Source: Pseudomonas taiwanensis DSM 21245 (GTDB taxonomy: Bacteria; Pseudomonadota; Gammaproteobacteria; Pseudomonadales; Pseudomonadaceae). Taken from it: 64,000 nt of DNA. This document shows positions 8,315 through 16,668 of this stretch, piece by piece. The stretch covers positions 84,730-148,729 of the forward strand of contig NZ_AUEC01000019.1 in the NCBI RefSeq assembly GCF_000425785.1, written 5' to 3'. Under the pieces are notes generated by a model, which had not been told where the DNA came from, searched no databases, and worked only from the letters and a program-made list of their open reading frames with translations. The position numbers and the translations under genes are program-made. Within the stretch, counting starts at the first letter, position 1. The number at the start of each line of letters is the position of its first letter.

Positions 8315-9232
8315 CTACTGCGCCGCCGCCAACCAGGTCTGAATCTGCGCCAGGGTCGCCGTGGCGCCACCACAGACCACCACCAGCACCTGGCGGTATT
8401 GCTCCAGTGCCTGCGGGTCGTAGGCCAGGGCCAAGGCTGCGCCGCAGGCTGGCTCGACCAGTACCCGATGATCGAGCAGGAACCGCTCGCAAGCCTGTAG
8501 TGCGGCGCGGTCGCTGACCAGGTGGCTCTGGACCGGGTGCGTGCGCACGCAGGTCAACGCTTGATCGGCCACCCGTTTGGCGCCCAGCGAGGTGGCGACC
8601 GACGTGATGCGCGCCAGTTCGATGGACTGGCCGGCCTGCATGGCCGCGTGCAGCGATGCTGCACCTTCGGTTTCCACCGCCAGCACCGGTACATCGTCCC
8701 AGCCGTTGCGCTGCAGGCCTTCGACCACGCCGCTGAGCAAGCCTCCGCCGCCAACCGAGAGCACCACCGCATCGGGTTTGAAACCGGCCTGGGCCAGCTC
8801 GTCCACCAGGCTGGCATGGCCGGTCCACAGCAATGGGTCGTCGAAGGGGTGGATGAAGGCATCGTTCGGCCCGACCAAGGTCTGCGCCAGTTCGTTGGCC
8901 TCCTGCCAGGAACTGCCGTGCACCACCACCTCGGCGTTCTCGAGGCGCAGCAGCTCCTTGGCGCGTTCAGTGGTGGTTTCGGGCACCACCACCGTGACCG
9001 GGACGCCCAACTGGCGACCGGCATAGGCCACGGCCAGGCCAGCGTTGCCACCGGAGGACGACACGAAGTGCCGGGCTCCACGCGCATGATGCGTCTCGCA
9101 GGCGTGGCCGACCCCGCGTAACTTGAACGAACCGCAGGGCTGCAGTGCATCGAGCTTGAGCCACACCGCTCGACCGGCTGCGATGGACATGGGCCGGGAT
9201 TCGATCAGGGGCGTCTGAATGTGCAAGGTCAT
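8315..9232 (-). CDS. PLP-dependent serine/threonine dehydratase-like enzyme
   Basis: The 305-residue protein is a fold-II PLP enzyme. K37 in CGSFKLRG is the Schiff-base lysine, SSSGGNAG (58-65) binds the carboxylate, and a glycine-rich LSVGGGGLLSG loop holds the phosphate. The short length without a regulatory ACT domain matches the catabolic (mammalian-type) serine dehydratases, which convert L-serine or L-threonine to a 2-oxo acid and ammonia. It lies 51 bp downstream of, and on the same strand as, the LysR gene at 9284. AGGGA precedes the ATG. Substrate preference is not determined. Confidence 0.85.
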   Translation of the reverse strand: MTLHIQTPLIESRPMSIAAGRAVWLKLDALQPCGSFKLRGVGHACETHHARGARHFVSSSGGNAGLAVAYAGRQLGVPVTVVVPETTTERAKELLRLENAEVVVHGSSWQEANELAQTLVGPNDAFIHPFDDPLLWTGHASLVDELAQAGFKPDAVVLSVGGGGLLSGVVEGLQRNGWDDVPVLAVETEGAASLHAAMQAGQSIELARITSVATSLGAKRVADQALTCVRTHPVQSHLVSDRAALQACERFLLDHRVLVEPACGAALALAYDPQALEQYRQVLVVVCGGATATLAQIQTWLAAAQ

Positions 9233-9283
9233 GGGTAGATCCCTCTGTTTACCAAGGCTGAAATGAGTCGCGTACGGTACAGG

Positions 9284-10153
9284 TCACATTGCCTCCTGGA
9301 CCATCTGTAGAAAAGTCGCCACCACCCGCCGTGTGCGTTGTTCGCTCAAGCACACCAGGGTTTCGGTCAGGTGCCGCTGGCAATCGACGATAGGCAGCGC
9401 GCATACACGGGCGTCGGCGCCGAACTCGGCTGCCGAGACCACCCCCACGCCAATTCCCACCACCACCGCCTCACGCGCGGCCTCCCGGCCCTCGACCTGA
9501 ATCGCCGGGCGTATGCGCAGGCCGGCACGTTGCATTTCTTCTTCAAGCGTTTGCCGGGTTACCGAGCCCGGTTCGCGAAGCACCAGCGGTGTGTCGTCCA
9601 GGTCGGCCAGGCTGATCGACCCGCGACTGGCCCATGGGTGCTGATGGGAGACGAAGGCCACCATCGGGTCGCGTCGCAATGGCACGCAGTGCAGGCGCTC
9701 GTCGTCGACATCGCGCCCCAGCAGCGCCAGGTCCGCCTGGTAACTGAACAGGCGGGCGAGGGATTCATCGGTGTTGCCAGTCTCGACCTTTACCTGGATG
9801 CCTGGATAGCGCTGGCAGAAGCGGGCGATCTGCGGCAGCACGTGGACAGGCGCATCCACGGCCAGGACCAGGCTGCCGGTTTGCAGGGCGCGGGAGTCTT
9901 GCAGCAGCTCGTGGGCCTCGGCTTCGCAGGCGAACAGGCGCTGGCTGATACCCAGCAGGCGTTCACCCAGGTCGGTCAGGTGCACCGAGCGCTTGTTGCG
10001 ATGAAACAGCAACACGCCAAAGCGTTCTTCGAGTTTGCGCACCTGGTCGGACACCGCCGGTTGGCTCAGGAACAGTTTTTCTGCGGCGCGGGTGAAGCTC
10101 CCGTGCACGGCCACGGCATGAAAGGCCTTGAGTTGAGCGTGGGAAACCGCCAT
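9284..10153 (-). CDS. LysR-family transcriptional regulator
   Basis: The 289-residue protein has an HTH at about residues 1-62 (SFTRAAEKLFLSQPAVSDQVRKLEERFG) and a type-2 periplasmic-binding effector domain. The effector-domain stretch GREAAREAVVVGIGVGVVSAAEFG resembles CysB/CbbR-like and phosphonate-linked LysR regulators, but this is only a family-level likeness. It is divergent from the OPA-type transporter at 10401, with 247 bp of promoter space, and upstream of the dehydratase at 8315. It could therefore regulate either or both. Confidence 0.87.
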   Translation of the reverse strand: MAVSHAQLKAFHAVAVHGSFTRAAEKLFLSQPAVSDQVRKLEERFGVLLFHRNKRSVHLTDLGERLLGISQRLFACEAEAHELLQDSRALQTGSLVLAVDAPVHVLPQIARFCQRYPGIQVKVETGNTDESLARLFSYQADLALLGRDVDDERLHCVPLRRDPMVAFVSHQHPWASRGSISLADLDDTPLVLREPGSVTRQTLEEEMQRAGLRIRPAIQVEGREAAREAVVVGIGVGVVSAAEFGADARVCALPIVDCQRHLTETLVCLSEQRTRRVVATFLQMVQEAM

Positions 10154-10400
10154 GACGTCTCCAGTAACAAGCTGAGCTTATGTCTGAAATACCTTAAATC
10201 GTTTTTATTTATCAGTCAGTAGCTGTTTCCATACCGATCAGCCCCAACCAGCCGCCACAAGCGGCCGCCTGTGGCCATGGTGCCCATACGGCGCCATCTG
10301 ACCAGATGACGAGCCACGTCATGTAGTGCGCAACACAACAACAAGACAGGCATTTTCTTCACATTCTGCCGGCACACTTGAGCAAGAGGTCAGAGTCAAA

Positions 10401-11717
10401 ATGAATCAAACCCTAGCCGCGATGAAACGTTGGCGCGTACAGATCTTCGCCATCACCTGGCTGGCCTACGCCGCCTTCTATTTCACCCGCAAAGCGTTCT
10501 CGGTGGCCAAGCTTGGCATCGGCGAAGACCCGAATTTCATGCTCGACAAGGCCGCCATGGCCAACCTCGATGCGATCTACCTGGCCGCCTATGCCGTGGG
10601 CCAGTTTACTTGGGGCATGCTTGCCGACCGCTTTGGCCCGCGCGTGGTAGTGCTCGGCGGCCTGCTGATTTCGGCCGCCGCTGCGGTGGTGATGGGCAGT
10701 TACGCCACCTTCCCGATCTTCGCCACCTGCATGTTGATCCAGGGCCTGGCGCAGTCCACCGGTTGGGCGGGGCTGTGCAAAAACATCGGCAGCTTCTTCC
10801 CGGCCTCGCAGCGTGGCCGGGTATTGGGGCTGTGGAGTTCCTGCTATGCCTTTGGCGGCTTGGTCGCCTCGCCATTCGCCGGCTGGTGGGCCTACACCCT
10901 GGTCGGCACCTGGCACGCGGCGTTCTTCTCCAGTGCCGCGGTGGTGGCGGCTGTCGCTGTGCTGTTCTTCTTTCTGCAGCGCAACAAACCCGAGGATGTA
11001 GGCCTGCCAGCGGTGGAGCCTGAGCCGCAGAGCATGTCCCCGGGTTCAAACCTGTGCAGTGTCTGGGCGCCGCTACGTGAAGTGCTACGCAACCGTACGG
11101 TACTGACCCTCGGCCTGGCTTACTTCCTGCTCAAGCCGGCACGTTATGCCATTTTGCTGTGGGGGCCGGTGATCGTCTTCGAGCAAATGCCTTCGGTGGG
11201 CAAGGTGGGGGCGGCGATCATTCCGACGGCCTTCGAGCTGGCCGGACTGCTGGGCCCCATCATCATTGGCCTGGCCTCGGACAAACTGTTCGGCGCGCGG
11301 CGCATGCCGGCCTGCGTGATCAGCCTGCTGCTGTTGACCCTGACACTGGCAGCCTTCATGGGTGCGATGCATAGCGGCAGCGTGATGCTGGTGGTGGCGC
11401 TGCTGTTCGTCATGGGCCTGACCCTCTATGGGCCTGACTCGATGATCAGCGGCGCGGCAGCGATCGATTTCGGCACGGCCAAGGCGGGGGCAACGGCGGC
11501 CGGTTTCGTCAACGGGTGTGGTTCGGTGGGTGCCGTGCTGGGCGGCTTGCTGCCCGGTTACTTCGACAGTGTCACGGTGTTCATCGTCTTCGCAGGCTGT
11601 GCGCTGTTCTCGGCCCTGGTGCTGGTGCCGCATTGGAACAGTCGCCCGGCGAGCACGGCCCAGGCCAGTGACGTGGCGCCCAACACCAGCATGGCAATAA
11701 AGCCACTGCGTACATAA
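10401..11717 (+). CDS. MFS transporter of organophosphate:phosphate antiporter (OPA) type
   Basis: About 438 residues with roughly 12 hydrophobic helices. The N-terminal stretch YAAFYFTRKAFSVAKLGIGED and the ADRFGPRVVVLGG loop 2-3 motif are typical of the OPA branch (GlpT, UhpT, PgtP). I chose the ATG at 10401, which has AGAGGT 10 bp upstream; a GTG at 10326 would add a soluble, non-family extension. The FAD oxidoreductase gene starts 14 bp downstream, so the two are one operon and the carrier probably imports that enzyme's substrate. OPA carriers move phosphorylated or phosphonate compounds, but the substrate here is inferred only. Confidence 0.82.
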   Translation: MNQTLAAMKRWRVQIFAITWLAYAAFYFTRKAFSVAKLGIGEDPNFMLDKAAMANLDAIYLAAYAVGQFTWGMLADRFGPRVVVLGGLLISAAAAVVMGSYATFPIFATCMLIQGLAQSTGWAGLCKNIGSFFPASQRGRVLGLWSSCYAFGGLVASPFAGWWAYTLVGTWHAAFFSSAAVVAAVAVLFFFLQRNKPEDVGLPAVEPEPQSMSPGSNLCSVWAPLREVLRNRTVLTLGLAYFLLKPARYAILLWGPVIVFEQMPSVGKVGAAIIPTAFELAGLLGPIIIGLASDKLFGARRMPACVISLLLLTLTLAAFMGAMHSGSVMLVVALLFVMGLTLYGPDSMISGAAAIDFGTAKAGATAAGFVNGCGSVGAVLGGLLPGYFDSVTVFIVFAGCALFSALVLVPHWNSRPASTAQASDVAPNTSMAIKPLRT

Positions 11718-11731
11718 AGGAAAGCAAGCGA

Positions 11732-13123
11732 ATGAGACCCTTCTGGCTGCAACAGGCCCTGGATTCCGAACAGGCGGCTGTTTGCCCACCGCTGCAGGGC
11801 GATGCCCGCTGTGATGTCTGCATCGTCGGTGGCGGCTACACCGGGCTATGGACAGCACTGATGCTCAAGCAAGCGGTGCCAGCACTGGATGTATTGCTGA
11901 TCGAGGCGGATATCTGCGGCGCTGGGGCCAGTGGGCGCAACGGCGGATGCGCGCTGTCGTGGTCGGCCAAGTATTTCACCTTGGAGCGTCTGTTCGGGGT
12001 GGCTGAGGCGGTGCGCCTGGTGCGCGAGTCCGAGCGCAGTATCAGCGCCATCGGCGCGTTTTGCGCCGAGCATGGCATTGACTGCGACTACCGACTGGAT
12101 GGCACGCTGTACACCGCTACCAATCCGGCCCAGGTGGGGGCCACCGACGCAGTGATCGCAGCGCTGGAGCAGAAGGGGATCAATTCGTTCCAGCGTTTGC
12201 CGCTGGAACAGGTGCAGCGCCTGGCCGGTTCGGCGCGACACCTGGAGGGCTGGTTCTCTCCGGCTGCCGCCACCGTGCAGCCGGGGCGCCTGGTGCGCGG
12301 CCTGCGCCGGGTGGCCCTGCAGCTGGGGGTGCGAATCCATGAAGGCACGGCCATGACCGGGCTTGAGCATGGCGCTCCGGTGCAGGTGCGCACTGCCCAC
12401 GGTACGGTCCGTGCCGACCGCGTGGTGCTTGGTCTCAATGCCTGGATGGCGCGGGCATTCGCGCAGTTCGAACGCACCGTGGCCATCGTTTCCAGCGATA
12501 TGGTGATCACCGAGCCGTGCCCCGAGTTGCTCCAGGAAATCGGCCTCGACAGCGGCATCAGCGTGCTCGATTCGCGCATTTTCGTGCATTACTACCACAA
12601 CACCTCTGACGGCCGGCTGATGCTCGGCAAGGGCGGCAATACCTTCGCCTATGGTGGGCGCATGCTGCCAGTGTTCGACCAACCGTCGCCGTACCGGCCC
12701 TTGCTGCGCGAGAGCCTCGGCGCGTTCTTCCCAGCGCTGGCCGATGTGCCTCTGGCGGCCAGCTGGAACGGGCCCTCGGACCGTTCGGTGACCGGTTTGC
12801 CGTTCTTTGGCCGGTTGGATGGGCAAGGCAACGTGTTCTATGGCTTCGGCTATTCCGGCAGCGGTGTAGGGCCTTGCCACATGGGCGGGCAGATTCTCTC
12901 GTCGCTTGCGCTGGGGCTGGACAACCCATGGACCCGTTCGCCACTGGTCAACGGACCGCTGGGCCTGTTCCCGCCAGAGCCGATTCGCTACCTGGGCTCG
13001 TTGATGGTGCGCAATGCCATTCGGCGCAAGGAGCGCGCCGAGGACCAGGGTGTAAGGCCGCGGCGGCTGGACGTGCGGCTGGCACGGTTCGCGGCGGCGG
13101 CGGGTAAGTCTGACAAGGCCTGA
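11732..13123 (+). CDS. FAD-dependent amine/amino acid oxidoreductase (DAO family)
   Basis: The 463-residue protein has an N-terminal FAD dinucleotide-binding motif (CIVGGGYTGLWTA, GGGYTG at 33-38), an ASGRNGG loop typical of DadA/PuuB-like oxidases, and a C-terminal FYGFGYSGSGVGPCHMGG that closes the flavin site. Family members oxidise a primary or secondary amine to an aldehyde or oxo acid. It is co-transcribed with the OPA-type carrier. Gamma-glutamylputrescine oxidase (PuuB) is the closest well-known shape, but no puu genes are nearby. An aminophosphonate substrate is possible from the transporter type and unproven. Confidence 0.83.
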   Translation: MRPFWLQQALDSEQAAVCPPLQGDARCDVCIVGGGYTGLWTALMLKQAVPALDVLLIEADICGAGASGRNGGCALSWSAKYFTLERLFGVAEAVRLVRESERSISAIGAFCAEHGIDCDYRLDGTLYTATNPAQVGATDAVIAALEQKGINSFQRLPLEQVQRLAGSARHLEGWFSPAAATVQPGRLVRGLRRVALQLGVRIHEGTAMTGLEHGAPVQVRTAHGTVRADRVVLGLNAWMARAFAQFERTVAIVSSDMVITEPCPELLQEIGLDSGISVLDSRIFVHYYHNTSDGRLMLGKGGNTFAYGGRMLPVFDQPSPYRPLLRESLGAFFPALADVPLAASWNGPSDRSVTGLPFFGRLDGQGNVFYGFGYSGSGVGPCHMGGQILSSLALGLDNPWTRSPLVNGPLGLFPPEPIRYLGSLMVRNAIRRKERAEDQGVRPRRLDVRLARFAAAAGKSDKA

Positions 13124-13141
13124 GTGGCTCTGGGCGTGTAG

Positions 13142-13159
13142 GCGCTGGCTTGCCAGCGC
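13142..13159. repeat. REP-like palindrome
   Basis: The sequence GCGCTGGC-TT-GCCAGCGC is a perfect 8-bp stem of the Pseudomonas REP/terminator type, just downstream of the FAD oxidoreductase gene. Confidence 0.55.
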
Positions 13160-13263
13160 TTGGGCGAAGATTTCTTGTCGAACCATCGCCCGAGGGCGTA
13201 TAAACTGCACCCACTTTTGGCCGGTCGCTTCCTGAACCGGCCGCTGAAACAAAGAGAGTCGAC

Positions 13264-13974
13264 ATGGGCGCACAGTGGAAAGCCAAACATAAAGAAGCCG
13301 CGGCCAACGCCAAAGGCAAGATCATGGGCAAGCTGTCCAAAGAGATCCAGATTGCCGCCAAGTCCGGCGCCGATCCCGACATGAACCCGCGTCTGCGCCT
13401 GGCCATCGAACAGGCCAAGAAGGCCTCGATGACCCGTGAAACCCTGGAACGGGCGATCCGCAAGGGCGCAGGGCTCGATGGCGACGCGGTGCAGTATCAG
13501 GCTGTGAGCTACGAGGGCTTCGCACCGCACCAGGTGCCGCTGATCGTCGAGTGCCTGACCGATAACGTCAACCGCACCGTCGCCCAGATCCGCGTGCTGT
13601 TCCGCAAGGGCCAGCTGGGTGCCAGCGGTTCGGTGGCCTGGGACTTCAACCACGTTGGCCTGATCGAGGCGACCCCGAACGGTGACGCCGACCCGGAAAT
13701 GGCCGCCATCGAGGCCGGCGCCCAGGACTTCGAAGAAGGCGAGGAAGAGGGTTCGACCTTGTTCATCACCGACACCACCGACTTGGACGCCGTGCAGAAG
13801 GCGCTGCCAGAGCATGGTTTCACCGTGACCTCGGCGAAAATCGGCTACACCCCGAAGAACCCGGTAAGCGCTGCCAGCCTGAGCGCTGAAGCCCTGGCCG
13901 AGGTCGAGGCATTCCTCGAAGCGATCGACGAAAACGACGATGTGCAGAACGTCTACGTCGGCCTGACTGCCTGA
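13264..13974 (+). CDS. YebC/PmpR-family protein (YeeN-like paralogue)
   Basis: The 236-residue protein has the YebC order: a helical N-terminal domain ([19 protein letters not shown], then [26 protein letters not shown]) followed by two alpha/beta domains with [23 protein letters not shown] and ALPEHGF blocks. YebC-family proteins were described as DNA-binding regulators (PmpR) and, more recently, as ribosome-associated factors for proline-rich translation. The [10 protein letters not shown] start marks a second paralogue distinct from the ruvC-linked yebC (normally MAGHSKWANIK). It is monocistronic, with AAAGAGAG as a weak ribosome site. Confidence 0.85.
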   Translation: MGAQWKAKHKEAAANAKGKIMGKLSKEIQIAAKSGADPDMNPRLRLAIEQAKKASMTRETLERAIRKGAGLDGDAVQYQAVSYEGFAPHQVPLIVECLTDNVNRTVAQIRVLFRKGQLGASGSVAWDFNHVGLIEATPNGDADPEMAAIEAGAQDFEEGEEEGSTLFITDTTDLDAVQKALPEHGFTVTSAKIGYTPKNPVSAASLSAEALAEVEAFLEAIDENDDVQNVYVGLTA

Positions 13975-13994
13975 AGACAGGGGCCGCGTTGCGT

Positions 13995-14046
13995 CCCAAT
14001 CGCCGGCAAGCCGGTTCCTGCAGGGGCTGGGGGGCTGGCGATTGGG
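13995..14046. repeat. REP-like inverted repeat downstream of the yebC paralogue
   Basis: CCCAATCGCC (13995-14004) pairs with GGCGATTGGG (14037-14046) and encloses a second stem built on CCGGCAAGCCGG. It has no T-tract, so it is more REP-like than an intrinsic terminator. Confidence 0.5.
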
Positions 14047-14074
14047 CATGGCGCTCCCTTGCTGGAAGGCTTGA

Positions 14075-15019
14075 ATGAACCCCACCTTCACCTCCCTCAG
14101 CCTCGCTCACCTGCGTACGCTTGACTGCCTCCTGCAGTTGAAGAACCTCAGCCATGCAGCCGAGCGCCTGGGCGTCAGCCAGTCGGCCCTAAGCCGTCAA
14201 TTGGCCCATCTGCGCGAAGCGTTCGACGACCCGCTGCTGGTGCGACAGGGCCGCGGCTATGTGCTCAGCGAGTATGCCGAAGCCTTGGTCGAACCGCTGC
14301 GTCAGGTGCTGGAAGAGCTCCAGGCCCTGCGCCAGCCAGCGGCCTTCGACCCAGCCCGTTGCGAGCGTCGGTTCTGTCTGGCTGCCTCCGATTACGTCGC
14401 CGAACATATGCTGCCGCTGCTGGTGGCAGCGCTGGAGCGCGAAGCGCCGGGCATAAGCCTGGAGTACCGCACCTGGCAGGCTGGCCAGTATGCGCTTCTG
14501 GCCAGTGGTGAGATCGACCTGGCCACGACCCTGTTCGATGAGTCTCCACCCAACCTGCACGGCCGCCTGCTGGGCGAGGACCGTGCGGTGTGCCTGATGC
14601 GTCAGGACCATCCGCTCACAGCATTCGAAGCCTTGAGCCAGGAGGACTACCTGGCGTTCAAGCATGTGCGTATCTCAGGTGGCGGCGACAAGGACAGCTT
14701 CATCGATCGCCACCTGCGCGCCCAAGGCCTGCAGCGGCGGGTTGGCCTGGAAGTGCCGTTCTTTTCCGCCACCGTGCAGGTGGTCGGCAACAGCCAGGCT
14801 GTGGCGACCGTTCCCGAACACATCGCCCGCCAATTGTGCCGGCTGCACCCACTGGCCTGGCGACCGCTGGGCTTTATCGAGCACACCCAACGCTACTGGG
14901 TGGTGTGGCACCAGCGCCTGCAGGCATCTGCTGAGCATCGCTGGTTGCGCAACCGAGTCTTCGAGCTGTGGCGGCAATCGCAGTTCGGTGTACAGGGCGG
15001 TCATGCGCCTTTGCCATAG
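14075..15019 (+). CDS. LysR-family transcriptional regulator
   Basis: The 314-residue protein has an N-terminal HTH (NLSHAAERLGVSQSALSRQLAHLREAFDDPLLVRQG) and a NodD/SyrM/PnbR-like effector domain (FCLAASDYVAEHMLPLLVAALEREAPG). It sits 203 bp upstream of the aromatic amino acid decarboxylase gene on the same strand. The same LysR/decarboxylase order is one I recall from P. putida KT2440 (PP_2551/PP_2552), making control of the decarboxylase plausible but not shown. The start ATG follows a CTTGGAAGG-like stretch weakly. Confidence 0.87.
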   Translation: MNPTFTSLSLAHLRTLDCLLQLKNLSHAAERLGVSQSALSRQLAHLREAFDDPLLVRQGRGYVLSEYAEALVEPLRQVLEELQALRQPAAFDPARCERRFCLAASDYVAEHMLPLLVAALEREAPGISLEYRTWQAGQYALLASGEIDLATTLFDESPPNLHGRLLGEDRAVCLMRQDHPLTAFEALSQEDYLAFKHVRISGGGDKDSFIDRHLRAQGLQRRVGLEVPFFSATVQVVGNSQAVATVPEHIARQLCRLHPLAWRPLGFIEHTQRYWVVWHQRLQASAEHRWLRNRVFELWRQSQFGVQGGHAPLP

Positions 15020-15222
15020 CAGGTATGCGCCAAGTGGGGTTCTTCGGCGGCGTGGGGCTGCCTAGACTGGGGGACATCGTGGTGTCGGGGCTGGCCCTTT
15101 TCGTGGGTGAAGCCGTTCCTGCAGGACTGCGCTGTTTTCGGAGCCAGTGAGTAATCTGTGGGAGCGGGCGTGCTTGTGCAAAGAGCGGCACTGACGCCAG
15201 GCACCCCCAAAGGAGACTGAGC

Positions 15223-16635
15223 GTGACCCCCGAACAATTTCGCCAGTATGGCCACCAACTGATCGACTTGATCGCAGACTATCGGCAAGGTATCGCCGAG
15301 CGCCCGGTCATGGCACAGGTTGAGCCGGGCTATCTCAAGTCGGCATTGCCCGATGCAGCGCCGCAGAAGGCCGAGCCGTTCGAGGCAATTCTCGACGACG
15401 TCAACCACCTGCTGATGCCTGGCCTGTCGCACTGGCAGCACCCGAATTTCTTCGGCTACTTCCCGTCCAACGGCACGCTGTCGTCGGTCCTGGGCGACTT
15501 CCTCAGCACCGGCCTGGGCGTGCTCGGGCTGTCCTGGCAATCCAGTCCGGCACTCAGCGAGCTGGAAGAGACCACCCTGGATTGGCTGCGCCAATTGTTG
15601 GGTTTGTCGGCACAGTGGAGCGGGGTTATCCAGGACACCGCTTCGACCAGCACCCTGGTGGCGCTGATCTGCGCGCGCGAACGAGCCACCGGGTACGCCT
15701 TGGTGCGGGGTGGCCTGCAGGCCGAGGCAAAACCGTTGGTCGTGTATGTCAGCGCCCACGCGCACAGTTCGGTGGACAAGGCAGCGTTGCTGGCGGGTTT
15801 CGGACGCGACAACATTCGCCTGATCGCCGTTGACGAACAGTTCGCCATGCGCCCTGAGGCACTACGCGAGGCCATCGTGCAGGACCTGGCAGCGGGCAAT
15901 CAGCCCTGTGCGGTCGTCGCCACCACCGGCACCACCGCCACCACCGCGCTCGATCCGCTCCGTTCGATTGGCGAGATCGCCCAGGCGCATGGCTTGTGGC
16001 TGCACGTTGATTCGGCCATGGCTGGTTCGGCGATGATCCTGCCGGAATTCCGCTGGATGTGGGATGGCATTGAGCTGGCCGACTCGGTGGTGGTCAATGC
16101 CCACAAGTGGTTGGGCGTGGCCTTCGACTGCTCGATCTACTATGTGCGCGACCCACAGCATTTGATCCGGGTGATGAGCACCAACCCCAGCTACCTGCAG
16201 TCGGCGGTGGATGACGAGGTGAAGAACCTGCGCGATTGGGGGATCCCATTGGGTCGTCGGTTCCGCGCGTTGAAGCTGTGGTTCATGTTGCGAAGCGAGG
16301 GGGTAGAGGCCTTGCAGCAACGCTTGCGCCGGGACCTGGAAAACGCCCGCTGGCTGGCCGAGCAGGTGCAGGCTACGGCGCAATGGGCGCTGTTGGCACC
16401 TGTGCAATTGCAGACGTTGTGCATTCGCCATTGTCCAGCAGGGTTGGATGGCGAGGCGCTGGATACCCACACCAAGGGCTGGGCGCAACGGCTCAATGCC
16501 TCGGGGGATGCTTATGTCACGCCGGCTACCCTGGATGGGCGCTGGATGGTGCGAGTGTCGGTGGGGGCTCTGCCGACCGAGCGAGAGCATGTGGAGCGGT
16601 TGTGGGAGCGGTTACAGCAAATCGTCAACGACTGA
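15223..16635 (+). CDS. ddc: Aromatic L-amino acid (L-DOPA) decarboxylase, PLP-dependent
   Basis: The 470-residue group II decarboxylase has the expected sites: H181 in SAHAHSSVDKAA stacks on the cofactor, D263 in HVDSAMAG binds the pyridine nitrogen, and K295 in NAHKWLG forms the Schiff base. The N-terminal WQHPNFFGYFP block is characteristic of DOPA/tryptophan/tyrosine decarboxylases. P. putida has a characterised enzyme with high preference for L-DOPA, and the neighbours here match that locus as I remember it. The start is GTG, supported by AAGGAGA 6 bp upstream. It ends at a strong hairpin shared with the convergent transporter. Confidence 0.88.
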   Translation: MTPEQFRQYGHQLIDLIADYRQGIAERPVMAQVEPGYLKSALPDAAPQKAEPFEAILDDVNHLLMPGLSHWQHPNFFGYFPSNGTLSSVLGDFLSTGLGVLGLSWQSSPALSELEETTLDWLRQLLGLSAQWSGVIQDTASTSTLVALICARERATGYALVRGGLQAEAKPLVVYVSAHAHSSVDKAALLAGFGRDNIRLIAVDEQFAMRPEALREAIVQDLAAGNQPCAVVATTGTTATTALDPLRSIGEIAQAHGLWLHVDSAMAGSAMILPEFRWMWDGIELADSVVVNAHKWLGVAFDCSIYYVRDPQHLIRVMSTNPSYLQSAVDDEVKNLRDWGIPLGRRFRALKLWFMLRSEGVEALQQRLRRDLENARWLAEQVQATAQWALLAPVQLQTLCIRHCPAGLDGEALDTHTKGWAQRLNASGDAYVTPATLDGRWMVRVSVGALPTEREHVERLWERLQQIVND

Positions 16636-16636
16636 A

Positions 16637-16665
16637 ACAAGGGGGCCGCTAAGCGGCCCCCTTGT
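16637..16665 (+). terminator. Bidirectional intrinsic terminator
   Basis: A perfect 13-bp stem (ACAAGGGGGCCGC / GCGGCCCCCTTGT) with a TAA loop lies between the convergent decarboxylase and MHS transporter genes. Confidence 0.82.
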
Positions 16666-16668
16666 CCA

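Noticed and set aside
11732..13123. Naming the FAD oxidase puuB
   Set aside because: The fold matches, but no puuA, puuC or puuD gene and no polyamine context is nearby; the OPA-type carrier points elsewhere.
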